Assembly: GCF_002155915.1 (NCBI RefSeq)
Contig: NZ_MUME01000067.1
Span: forward strand, 1-35,824
From: Streptomyces thermovulgaris
Lineage (GTDB): Bacteria > Actinomycetota > Actinomycetes > Streptomycetales > Streptomycetaceae
DNA: 35,824 nt
Direction: 5' to 3'
Shown here: positions 17,109 through 24,745 of the stretch, one piece after another
Position numbering within the stretch: position 1 is the first letter of the stretch
Layout: each line of letters begins with the position of its first letter
Translations under genes and position numbers: made by a program
The notes under the pieces: model-generated
Databases searched by the model: none
Told to the model about the DNA's origin: nothing
Seen by the model: the letters and a program-made list of their open reading frames with translations, nothing else

Positions 17109-18640
17109 CGTCCGGTTGCCTCCCTCGCCATCCGGTGGGCCGTGCGCTGGAGGCCGGCGAGGTCGGAGACCACCTGGACACGGCCGCAGTACTCCGCGTA
17201 GCGGGGCAGGTCGCAGGAGCCGAGACCCCAGGAGTAACGGGGTTCGGGGGTCAGCCAGATGGTCCGGCGCACCCGGCGCGTGATCTCCTCGAACACCTCG
17301 GTCCTCGGGTCGTTGCCGTTGCCGCGGCCGTCGCCCAGCACCAGCAGGGTCGTCCGCCGGCCCAGCGCGGGGGCGTGCTCGGCCAGCAGCAGCTCGAAGG
17401 TGCGGCCGTAGTCGGAGGTCGCGTCCACGTCGAGCAGCCCGCCGGCGGGCAGACCGTCGAAGACCAGCCCGAGCGCCCGCTCCAGCGGGTGCTCGGCGAA
17501 CAGTTCGGTGATCTCGGTGGGCTCGTCGACGAAGGCGTAGCTGCGGACCTGCCCGAACAGGGACTGCAGGCCGTGCACCAGGTGCAGGGTGAAGCGCGCG
17601 GTGGCCCGCACGGACAGCGAGACGTCCGTCAGGACCACCAGACGGGGCCTGTCCTCGGCGCGGGTGACGGTGACCGGCCGGAAGGGCACGCCGTCGTAGC
17701 GCATGTTCCGGCGCATGGTGCGGCCAGGGTGGATACGGCCGTGCGGGGTGTCGCGTTTCCGGCTCGTGAGGGCGCCGTGCAAAGAGCGGCCGATCCGGCG
17801 CAGCGCCTCCTCCAGCTGGGCGCGTTCGTCCTCGTCGACCGTCTCGAGGCGGGCGCGTTCGGCGATCCGGGAGGACTCCACGGCCACCGACTGGAGCTCG
17901 GCCAGCCGGTCCAGATGGCGTTTCAGCAGCTCGGGCAGGTTCTCGATGACGCCGGCCAGCTGCCGTCGCAGCGCGCCGAGCTCCTGCTCGTCGAGGTCGT
18001 CGGTGTCGTCCGCGAGCCAGCCGAGCAGGGCGTCCTGCTGGGCGACGGTCAGGGCCGTGTCGATCGGCTGCCCGGCCGCCGCCGCGAGCCGGCCCGGGAC
18101 GCCGGCGCCGTGCAGCCGCTCGGTCTCCAGCTGGACGGAGGGGGCGGTGCTCGGGCCGTCGGCCGCGCCGTCCTTGGACAGGACGATCTCGTCGGTCATC
18201 GAGGCCAGGTCGAGCTTGTTGGCCTCCTGGTGGAGGTTGTACCGCTGGGCCAGGTCCTGCTGGTCGAAGAAGTCCCGGATGTCGGACGGCTTGCCGTGGC
18301 TGTGCCCCTGCTGGGGCGTCTCGGACGGCTCGTCGGAGACGGTGAAGGACTCCAGCTCCCCGGTGTCGGTCAGGTCGTCGTGCTCATGGCCGTGGCCGTG
18401 GCCGCCGGACTCGCCGCTCACCGGGCGGAGCGAGAAGAACGCGGTGAACAGGTCGTCGAACAGTGCGTGGTCACGCCGGTCCTTCACCAGCGTCATGCGC
18501 AGCGCCTCCCGCAGCGTCTCCCGCCCGCCGAGCACGCCGGGCTGGGCCGCCCCGCGCATGGCGTCCACCGCCTCCGACACGGAGACCCGCAGCCCGAACA
18601 GCCGCAGCAGACGGACGAATCGGTGCACACCCGCTTCCAT
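17105..18640 (-). CDS. VWA (CoxE-like) protein, MoxR partner
   Basis: 511 residues, ATG at 18640 after GGGAGACGG, 14 bases downstream of moxR. The N-terminal ~320 residues are acidic and helical, and the C-terminal VWA domain has an intact MIDAS: Asp339-x-Ser341-x-Ser343 in 'TDVSLS', Thr in 'DATSDYG' and Asp in 'LGDGRGNG'. Two His clusters stand out at residues 81-87 (HGHGHEH) and 113-115 (HSH), echoing the His-rich tail of MoxR. MoxR-VWA pairs act as chaperones that insert metals or cofactors into enzymes such as methanol or CO dehydrogenase. Operon position directly after mno suggests it matures Mno. Confidence 0.85.
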   Translation of the reverse strand: MEAGVHRFVRLLRLFGLRVSVSEAVDAMRGAAQPGVLGGRETLREALRMTLVKDRRDHALFDDLFTAFFSLRPVSGESGGHGHGHEHDDLTDTGELESFTVSDEPSETPQQGHSHGKPSDIRDFFDQQDLAQRYNLHQEANKLDLASMTDEIVLSKDGAADGPSTAPSVQLETERLHGAGVPGRLAAAAGQPIDTALTVAQQDALLGWLADDTDDLDEQELGALRRQLAGVIENLPELLKRHLDRLAELQSVAVESSRIAERARLETVDEDERAQLEEALRRIGRSLHGALTSRKRDTPHGRIHPGRTMRRNMRYDGVPFRPVTVTRAEDRPRLVVLTDVSLSVRATARFTLHLVHGLQSLFGQVRSYAFVDEPTEITELFAEHPLERALGLVFDGLPAGGLLDVDATSDYGRTFELLLAEHAPALGRRTTLLVLGDGRGNGNDPRTEVFEEITRRVRRTIWLTPEPRYSWGLGSCDLPRYAEYCGRVQVVSDLAGLQRTAHRMAREATGR

Positions 18641-18654
18641 GCCCGTCTCCCGCG

Positions 18655-19875
18655 TCAGCCGGTGCGCCGCCGTGTGACGGCGGCGAAGGCGCGGGCGCCC
18701 TGTCCGCCGCCGGGTACGGGGCGGCGGGTCGGCCCGGGGCCGGGGGCGCCGTAGTAGTTCTCGTCGTGCCGGCCCTGCCGGTCCATGGCGGCCCGGACCG
18801 CGCGGCCGTCCACCTCGGGGAGCTGATCGTGGTCGTGGTGGTGGCCGTCGTGGTGATGCTGGTGGCCGTGCCCCGCGTGGTGAGGGTGGTGGCCGTGTCC
18901 GTCGTGGTGGTGGCCCGGCGGGGGCAGGACGCGGTTGGGGTCGGCCAGGTGCGGCAGGACGTCCAGGGCGCGGTGCAGGTCGCGCTCGTACTTGAGGACG
19001 ACGTTGGCCGTGTCGGCGAGCACCGCCGGGGCGAGTTCCTCGACACCGAGCACGGCGAGGGTGCGGGCCCAGTCGACGGTCTCGGAGATGCTGGGGTTCT
19101 TGCGCAGCTGCAGGTCGCGCAGGCCGCGCACCACCTCGACCAGCCGGCGGGCGGCGGCCTCCGGCAGCCCGGTGTTCTTCGACCGCACGATCTCCAGCTC
19201 CCGTTCGGCGTCCGGGTAGTCGAGGAAGAGGTGCAGGCAGCGCCGCTTGAGGGCGGCGGACAGGTCACGGGTGTTGTTGGAGGTGAGGACGACGTAGGGC
19301 GGGACCTTCGCGGTGTACGTGCCGATCTCCGGCACCGACACCTGGTACTCGGCCAGGCACTCCAGGAGCACGGCCTCCAGGGCCTCGTCCGCCCGGTCGA
19401 CCTCGTCGATCAGCAGCACCGCCGGCTGTTCGCCGCGGATCGCCTCCAGCAGCGGGCGCGGGGCGAGGAAACGGTCGGAGAAGAACACGCTGTCCTGCTC
19501 CTCGATCCGCTGGACGGCCGAGGCCAGGTCGGGGGCGTCGGCGGTGAGGTCGCCGATCTTGTCGCGGAGCATCTGGGTGTACAGCAGCTGCTTGCCGTAG
19601 TCCCACTCGTACAGCGCCCTGCTCTCGTCCTGGCCCTCGTAGCACTGCAGGCGCAGCAGGCGGCGCCCGGTGACGGCGGCGAGCGTCTTGGCGAGTTCGG
19701 TCTTGCCGACGCCGGCCGGGCCCTCCAGGAGCACCGGCTTGTCGAGGCGGGTCAGCAGGAACACGGTGGTGGCCAGGCGCCGGTCGGCGATGTAGCCGTG
19801 CTCGGCGAACCGCTCGACGACCTCGTCGACCGAGGCGAACGCCGGACTGTCGGAATTCTGGGGTGTGGCGGGCAC
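18655..19875 (-). CDS. MoxR-family AAA+ ATPase with His-rich C-terminal tail
   Basis: 406 residues. The start is GTG at 19875, with GGAGG five bases upstream. AAA+ motifs are complete: Walker A 'EGPAGVGKTE' (51-60), Walker B 'VLLIDEVDRA' (153-162), and sensor 1 'LTSNN' (197-201). After the lid domain, residues 321-350 hold 17 His and 4 Asp in 30 positions, then a ~55-residue Arg/Gly/Pro tail. Typical MoxR proteins end near residue ~320, so this is an added metal-binding or storage segment like those of nickel chaperones such as HypB. It lies between mno and the VWA gene. I infer metal loading or activation of Mno, driven by ATP hydrolysis. Confidence 0.88.
   Translation of the reverse strand: MPATPQNSDSPAFASVDEVVERFAEHGYIADRRLATTVFLLTRLDKPVLLEGPAGVGKTELAKTLAAVTGRRLLRLQCYEGQDESRALYEWDYGKQLLYTQMLRDKIGDLTADAPDLASAVQRIEEQDSVFFSDRFLAPRPLLEAIRGEQPAVLLIDEVDRADEALEAVLLECLAEYQVSVPEIGTYTAKVPPYVVLTSNNTRDLSAALKRRCLHLFLDYPDAERELEIVRSKNTGLPEAAARRLVEVVRGLRDLQLRKNPSISETVDWARTLAVLGVEELAPAVLADTANVVLKYERDLHRALDVLPHLADPNRVLPPPGHHHDGHGHHPHHAGHGHQHHHDGHHHDHDQLPEVDGRAVRAAMDRQGRHDENYYGAPGPGPTRRPVPGGGQGARAFAAVTRRRTG
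18826..18915 (-). other. His-rich segment of MoxR (codons 321-350)
   Basis: 17 histidine and 4 aspartate codons in 30, as short HH/HHH runs separated by G, D, A, P or Q. The coding DNA is a run of GTG/ATG-like repeats on the plus strand and could mislead repeat finders. Confidence 0.9.
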
Positions 19876-19947
19876 GGGTCCTCCGTCCGATGGGGCGGGA
19901 GCGGGGGCGACCTCCCAGTGCGGCCCCCGCTCCCGAGCGCGAGACGC

Positions 19948-21240
19948 TCAGCTGAGCAGGTCGTCCAGGTCGCCGTTCATGCAGTGCTCGACGACCGGCC
20001 GGACGGTGTCGAACGTGCACTCCTTGGCATTGCCCGGCGTGCAGGCGTCACCGAGGACGTGACGTGTGATGCGGTCGACGTCGGCCGCGTCACCCTTGAT
20101 CACCTTGGCCTGCTCGTAGAACTTCGTCGGGCCCTGGCCGAGCCGGTTCTTGGAGTACGTGTCCTGCTTGACGTCGGTGAACTTCTCCGGGATGCCGACG
20201 TCCCGCAGCAGCCGGATGCCCGCGGCGAGCGCGGCCTCGGCCGCCTGGACCTTGGTCATGCCGTGGGTGTCGACACCCATGGCCTCGGCGATGTCCGCGA
20301 ACCGCTCGTAGGCGGTGGGCATGTTGAACGCCCACACGCGGGGCAGCGCGATGGCGTTGTTGAGGCCGTGGTGGGTGTCGTAGAAGGCGCTGACGGCGTG
20401 CGAGATGGAGTGGATGATGCCGAGGCCGCCGGAGTTGAACGCCTGCGCCGCGATGTACTGGGCGTACATCATGCCCTCACGCCCGGCCAGGTCCTGGCCG
20501 TTCCACACCGCCTGCCGGAGGTGACGGGCCGTGAGCCGGATCGCGTGCAGCGCGTTGCCCAGTGACGGCTGGAAGTTGAGCCGGGAGACGTAGGGCTCGG
20601 AGGCGTGCGCCAGGACGTCGAAGCCGCACTGTGCCGTGTAGTCGAGCGGGCAGTCGTAGTACAGCGTGGGGTCGTCGATGGCGAGCGTGGCCACGGAGGC
20701 GTCGTCGAAGGCGACGTACTTGTGCGGGTTGTCGGGGTCGGTGGTCGTGTCGGTGATGACGTACGCCCAGGAGGTCTCCGAGCCGGTGCCGGCCGTGGTG
20801 GAGACCGCGATGTGCGGCGGGTTCTTGGGGTTCTCGGACTTGTTGAAGCCCTCGAAATCGTTGACGTTGCGGCCGTCGTGGGCCACCGAGATGCGGGCGC
20901 CCTTGCAGGCGTCGTGCGAGGAGCCGCCGCCGATGGAGACGAACGAGTCGCACTTGTTCTCCTGGTACAGCGCCACGGCGTCCATGACGTTGTAGTCCTT
21001 GGGGTTCGACTCGACCTTGTCGTACACCACGACCTCCAGGCCGTGGTACTTCATCGACTCGACGATCTTGTGCACGGTGTCGCTGCCGCGCAGACCCGTC
21101 GTCATCACCAGCGTGCGCTTGAAGCCCAGCTTCTTGGCCTCGGGGCCGATCAGCTCATGGGCGCCCGGGCCCATGAGCGCCCGCGGGAAAGGGTGGAATT
21201 CCTTGATCGGGAACGGCTTGAGAAGTTCTTCGACCTTCAT
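19948..21240 (-). CDS. mno: NDMA-dependent methanol/alcohol dehydrogenase
   Basis: 430 residues from the ATG at 21240 (GAGAGGAAAG upstream). It closely follows the Mno family: 'FPIKEFHPFPRALMGPGAHE', 'KVESNPKDYNVM', 'IGGGSSHDACKGAR', 'VSTTAGTGSETSWAYVITDT', and metal ligands in 'DVLAHASEP' and 'HSISHAVSAFYDTHHGLNNA'. These are group III metal-dependent dehydrogenases with tightly bound NAD(P)H that does not exchange; electrons leave to mycofactocin (NDMA is the artificial acceptor). It oxidises methanol, ethanol and other primary alcohols. First gene of mno-moxR-vwa-mftM; 567 bases separate it from the divergent mftA. Actual substrate here is inferred as ethanol-like from exaC and acs. Confidence 0.93.
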   Translation of the reverse strand: MKVEELLKPFPIKEFHPFPRALMGPGAHELIGPEAKKLGFKRTLVMTTGLRGSDTVHKIVESMKYHGLEVVVYDKVESNPKDYNVMDAVALYQENKCDSFVSIGGGSSHDACKGARISVAHDGRNVNDFEGFNKSENPKNPPHIAVSTTAGTGSETSWAYVITDTTTDPDNPHKYVAFDDASVATLAIDDPTLYYDCPLDYTAQCGFDVLAHASEPYVSRLNFQPSLGNALHAIRLTARHLRQAVWNGQDLAGREGMMYAQYIAAQAFNSGGLGIIHSISHAVSAFYDTHHGLNNAIALPRVWAFNMPTAYERFADIAEAMGVDTHGMTKVQAAEAALAAGIRLLRDVGIPEKFTDVKQDTYSKNRLGQGPTKFYEQAKVIKGDAADVDRITRHVLGDACTPGNAKECTFDTVRPVVEHCMNGDLDDLLS

Positions 21241-21429
21241 GATCGGGACTTTCCTCTCCGCGCGGGAGGACCGCGCGTACTGCGTCGACTGCTCCCCGGG
21301 CCCTGCTTCCACGCGCCGTCTGCCGTGGGACGCCCGGCGCGTGTGACGCCTGGTCGTGTGCGCTCGGCCGCGCTCGGGCAGGGGGGCTCCCCGCGCCGCC
21401 GCACGGCCCGTCCTTCGGGCGAACGACGT

Positions 21430-21443
21430 CGCCTTCGAAGGCG
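21430..21443. promoter_or_regulatory. 14-bp perfect palindrome in the mno leader region
   Basis: CGCCTTCGAAGGCG lies about 190 bases upstream of mno within the long mno/mftA gap. Role unknown; it could be an operator or a small mRNA hairpin. Nearby (21474-21485, 21493-21504) GGAGCACGGACG occurs twice with 19-bp spacing. Confidence 0.45.
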
Positions 21444-21601
21444 GGGCCCGCCGGCGGCGCGGACGCCCGTGGCGGAGCACGGACGGTCCGGGGGAGCACG
21501 GACGTGCCGGAGTGCGTGGCGTGACTCACCTTCCGCCGAACACGGGGCGGGACGACACCGGCCGCCCGGACGGCAGCGGAGCGCGAACGGACGGGAGGCA
21601 C

Positions 21602-21721
21602 CCTGTCCGATCGGACAGGACGCACGGCGGACACCGGTGCCGGCGGTGACCCACCTGTCCGACCGGACAGGGCGAGGGCGGCCGGAAGCAGGGCGAGACG
21701 CGACGGAGACCTCCGTAGCGT
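21602..21721 (+). promoter_or_regulatory. mftA promoter with paired palindromic operators
   Basis: Site 1 CCTGTCCGATCGGACAGG (21602-21619) is a perfect 18-bp palindrome. Site 2 CCTGTCCG-AC-CGGACAGG (21654-21671) has perfect 8-bp arms. Centres are 52 bp apart, close to five helical turns. TAGCGT (21716-21721) is a likely -10, 93 bases before the mftA GTG. Site 2 is centred 53.5 bases upstream of the hexamer; the equivalent site before the Fe-ADH is 54.5 bases upstream. The sites may also serve mno on the other strand, though at more than 360 bases from its start codon. Confidence 0.75.
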
Positions 21722-21808
21722 CGAGTACGGGCCGGTCACCGCACGGCGGTGCCGGACCTCCCCTCACTTTCCGTCCGTACAGGATCCCGTCCATACAGGA
21801 GATGTGCC

Positions 21809-21919
21809 GTGAACGAGAACCAGACGACCAGCGCCGAGCCGGACACCGCCGTCGACGAGGTGATCGAGGAAGTCCTCGTCGAGGAGGTGTCGATCGACGG
21901 CATGTGCGGCGTCTACTGA
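21809..21919 (+). CDS. mftA: Mycofactocin precursor peptide
   Basis: 36 residues, GTG start seven bases after GGAG. The C-terminus 'SIDGMCGVY' is the mycofactocin precursor signature (IDGMCGVY). MftC decarboxylates Tyr36 and cross-links it to Val35, MftE cleaves after Gly34, and MftD converts the freed dipeptide to premycofactocin. The leader is acidic ('VDEVIEEVLVEEV'), the part bound by MftB. The gene is first in the mftA-F operon and follows the paired palindromes. Too short for most gene finders but unambiguous. Confidence 0.97.
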   Translation: MNENQTTSAEPDTAVDEVIEEVLVEEVSIDGMCGVY

Positions 21920-21930
21920 GGCCGGCCGCC

Positions 21931-22245
21931 ATGCCTTCCCCCTCGGCCGCCCCGGACGGCACGGCGTTCGACGCGACGCGGCCCTACCGGCTGAATCCCT
22001 CCGTCGCGCTGCGCCCCGAGCCGTTCGGGGCCCTCGCCTACCACTTCGGCAACCGCCGGCTGTCCTTCCTGAAGGCGCCGGAGCTCGTCGACCTGGTCCG
22101 CGGACTCGACCGCCACCCCAGCGCCGGGGCCGCCCTGGCCGAGGTGCCCGACGCCCGGCGGGAGGCCTTTCTGCGGGCGCTGGCCTCGCTGGCCGCCGCC
22201 GACATGATCGTTCCCCAGCGCAGTGGAACCGGAGCACGGCGATGA
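21931..22245 (+). CDS. mftB: Mycofactocin precursor-binding chaperone
   Basis: 104 residues, 11 bases after mftA, ending in an ATGA overlap with mftC. It is a RiPP recognition element of the PqqD type that binds the MftA leader and presents the peptide to the radical SAM enzyme. Family features: 'YRLNPSVALRPEPFGALAYHF', 'LSFLKAPELVDLVRGL', and a helical C-terminus ending near 'DMIVPQ'. The ~20-residue N-terminus is Pro/Ala-rich. Confidence 0.95.
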   Translation: MPSPSAAPDGTAFDATRPYRLNPSVALRPEPFGALAYHFGNRRLSFLKAPELVDLVRGLDRHPSAGAALAEVPDARREAFLRALASLAAADMIVPQRSGTGARR

Positions 22246-23459
22246 CCACCCTGCACGATCCCCCGCCCGCCGCACAGCGGGTTCCCGCCCTCGTCGAGCA
22301 GTTCAAGGGCGGCCTGCACGCCCCGATCTGCCTGACCTGGGAGTGGACGTACGCCTGCAATCTGTCCTGCGTCCACTGCCTGTCCTCGTCCGGACGGCGC
22401 GACCCCCGGGAACTGTCCACGGACGAGATCAAGTCCGTGATCGACGAGCTCCAGCGGATGCAGGTGTTCTACATCAACGTCGGCGGCGGCGAGCCCACGG
22501 TCCGCCCCGATTTCTGGGAGCTGCTCGACTACGCGATCGCCCACCGGGTGGGCGTGAAGTTCTCCACCAACGGCGTGCGTCTGACCCCCGAGCGGGCCCG
22601 GCGCCTGGCCTCCACCGACTACGTCGACGTGCAGATCTCCCTGGACGGGGCCACCCGCGAGGTCAACGACGCGGTCCGCGGCCCCGGTTCGTACGACATG
22701 GCCGTGCGTGCCATGGAGAACCTCGCGGAGGCCGGCTTCGACGGCTTCAAGATCTCGGTGGTGATGACACGCCGGAACGTCGCGCAGCTCGACGACTTCG
22801 CCGCACTCGCCGACCGCTACGGCGCCCAGCTGCGCATCACCCGCCTGAGGCCGTCGGGGCGCGGCGCGGACGTGTGGGACGAGCTGCACCCCACCGCCGA
22901 GCAGCAGCGCGAGCTCTACCACTGGCTGGTCGGCCACGGCGAGAAGGTGCTCACCGGGGACTCGTTCTTCCACCTCAACGCCCTGGGCTCGACGCCCATC
23001 CCGGGCCTCAACCTGTGCGGCGCCGGACGGGTGGTCTGCCTGATCGACCCCGTGGGCGACGTCTACGCCTGCCCGTTCGCCATCCATGACGCGTTCAGGG
23101 CGGGGAACGTCCGCTCGCCCGGCGGCTTCGAGAGGGTGTGGCGCACGTCGGACCTCTTCGCCGGTCTGCGCCGGCCCTCATCCGGCGGGGCCTGCTCGGG
23201 CTGCCCGGCGTACGACACCTGCCAGGGCGGCTGCATGGCCGCGAAGTTCTTCACGGGCCTGCCGCTGGACGGCCCGGACCCGGAGTGCGTCAGGGGCCAC
23301 GGCGCCGCCGCGCTCTCGGCGGTCGACCCGGACGCACTGCCGCGTCAGGGCAACGACCACTCGCACCGCACCGTGCCCCTGGGCATGCCCACCGTGCGGT
23401 CCCGCCGCCCGGACCGCCTCTGCGACGAGAGCCCGCTGGCCGGCCTTGAACCGATGTGA
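22242..23459 (+). CDS. mftC: Mycofactocin radical SAM maturase
   Basis: 405 residues. The radical SAM 4Fe-4S site is CX3CX2C at Cys39, Cys43, Cys46 ('ACNLSCVHC'). 'NVGGGEPTVRPDF' is the GGEP-type SAM motif. A SPASM domain with auxiliary clusters follows: 'CGAGRVVCLIDPVGDVYACPF' features and 'CSGCPAYDTCQGGC'. MftC oxidatively decarboxylates the MftA C-terminal tyrosine, then forms the Val-Tyr carbon-carbon bond. The last ~40 residues after 'PECVRG' are Arg-rich and probably disordered. It overlaps mftB by ATGA, ensuring coupled translation with its chaperone. Confidence 0.97.
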   Translation: MTTLHDPPPAAQRVPALVEQFKGGLHAPICLTWEWTYACNLSCVHCLSSSGRRDPRELSTDEIKSVIDELQRMQVFYINVGGGEPTVRPDFWELLDYAIAHRVGVKFSTNGVRLTPERARRLASTDYVDVQISLDGATREVNDAVRGPGSYDMAVRAMENLAEAGFDGFKISVVMTRRNVAQLDDFAALADRYGAQLRITRLRPSGRGADVWDELHPTAEQQRELYHWLVGHGEKVLTGDSFFHLNALGSTPIPGLNLCGAGRVVCLIDPVGDVYACPFAIHDAFRAGNVRSPGGFERVWRTSDLFAGLRRPSSGGACSGCPAYDTCQGGCMAAKFFTGLPLDGPDPECVRGHGAAALSAVDPDALPRQGNDHSHRTVPLGMPTVRSRRPDRLCDESPLAGLEPM

Positions 23460-23545
23460 ACGGCCGTACGACCTTCCCCGGACCCCGGCCCCACCCGGGC
23501 AGGGGATCCCCCACGGCCGATGTGAGACGACGAAAGAGGATGGAG

Positions 23546-24718
23546 ATGAGCGGGTGGATCGAGACGGTCGCGGAAGCCCAGCGGCGGGCGAGGAAGCGGC
23601 TGCCGAAATCCGTCTACAGCGCGCTGCTCGCGGGTTCCGAGAAGGGCGTGTCGTACGACGACAACACCGCCGCCTTCGGCGAGCTGGGCTTCGCCCCGCA
23701 CGTGGCCGGGCTGTCGGCCAAGCGCGACCAGGCCACGACCGTCATGGGACAGCAGATCTCCCTGCCGGTGATCATCTCCCCGACCGGTGTGCAGGCGGTG
23801 CACCCGGACGGCGAGGTGGCCGTCGCCCGCGCCGCCGCCGCGCGGGGCACGGCGATGGGACTCAGCTCGTTCGCCAGCAAGCCGCTCCAGGACGTCGTGG
23901 CGGCCAACCCGCAGACGTTCCTCCAGGTGTACTGGATGGGTTCCAAGGACGAGATGGCCCGGCGCCTTCAGAACGCCCGTGACGCCGGCGCCAAGGGGCT
24001 GATCGTCACCCTCGACTGGTCCTTCTCCTACGGCCGGGACTGGGGCAGCCCCAGGATTCCGGAGCGGCTGACCCTGAAGGAGATGGTGCGCTTCGCCCCC
24101 GAGGCGCTGACCCGCCCGGCCTGGCTGTGGGACTTCGTCAAGTCCCGCCGGCTTCCGGACCTGAAGGTGCCCAACGTCGTCGATCCCGGCCAGGAGGCGC
24201 CCACGTTCTTCGGCGCCTACGGCGAGTGGATGGCGACGCCTCCGCCGTCCTGGGACGACGTGCGCTGGCTGCGCGAGCAGTGGGACGGACCGTTCATGCT
24301 CAAGGGGATCTGCCGGGTGGACGACGCCCTGCGCGCGGTCGACGCCGGAGTCACTGCGATCTCGGTGTCCAACCACGGCGGGAACAACCTCGACGCGACC
24401 CCGGCGCCGATCCGCGCCCTGCCCGCCATCGCGGACGCGGTGGGCGACCAGGTCGAGCTGCTGCTCGACGGCGGCGTCCGGCGCGGCAGCGACGTGGTCA
24501 AGGCGCTGGCGCTCGGCGCCAGGGCGGTGATGATCGGACGCGCCTACCTGTGGGGCCTGGCGGCGGGCGGGCAGGCCGGGGTGGAGAACGTTCTCGACAT
24601 CCTGCGCCGCGGCATCGACTCGGCCCTGCTCGGGCTCGGGCGCTCGTCCGTCCACGAACTGACCCGTGACGACGTGGTGATCCCGCCCGGGTTCACCCGG
24701 ACGCTGGGAGCGGTCTGA
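23546..24718 (+). CDS. mftD: Mycofactocin biosynthesis FMN-dependent deaminase
   Basis: 390 residues from the ATG at 23546; AGAGGA ends five bases before it, whereas for the ATG at 23540 it would touch the start. It belongs to the L-lactate dehydrogenase/glycolate oxidase FMN family: 'PVIISPTGVQAVHPDGE', 'SNHGGNNLDATPAPIRALP' with the catalytic His, and 'LLDGGVRRGSDVVKALALGARAV' for FMN phosphate. MftD oxidatively deaminates the Val-Tyr-derived intermediate to premycofactocin, the redox-active alpha-keto lactam. An 86-base gap separates it from mftC, the longest within the core operon apart from that before acs. Confidence 0.95.
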   Translation: MSGWIETVAEAQRRARKRLPKSVYSALLAGSEKGVSYDDNTAAFGELGFAPHVAGLSAKRDQATTVMGQQISLPVIISPTGVQAVHPDGEVAVARAAAARGTAMGLSSFASKPLQDVVAANPQTFLQVYWMGSKDEMARRLQNARDAGAKGLIVTLDWSFSYGRDWGSPRIPERLTLKEMVRFAPEALTRPAWLWDFVKSRRLPDLKVPNVVDPGQEAPTFFGAYGEWMATPPPSWDDVRWLREQWDGPFMLKGICRVDDALRAVDAGVTAISVSNHGGNNLDATPAPIRALPAIADAVGDQVELLLDGGVRRGSDVVKALALGARAVMIGRAYLWGLAAGGQAGVENVLDILRRGIDSALLGLGRSSVHELTRDDVVIPPGFTRTLGAV

Positions 24719-24745
24719 GGTGAGCGCCGGCCACGGGGGTGCGCC

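Noticed and set aside
18826..18915. A non-coding tandem repeat of GTG/ATG-like triplets
   Set aside because: It is the coding DNA of the MoxR His-rich tail read on the opposite strand.
17105..19875. MoxR and VWA as the missing partners of the VMAP/EAD protease at 0-1.7 kb
   Set aside because: They sit 16 kb away in one operon with mno and mftM, lack any effector-associated domain that I can see, and lie inside the island repeats.
18463..20565. A 700-codon open frame on the plus strand
   Set aside because: Antisense to moxR and mno, which have full family motifs; its Val/Gly/Asp/Arg composition is that of a shadow frame.
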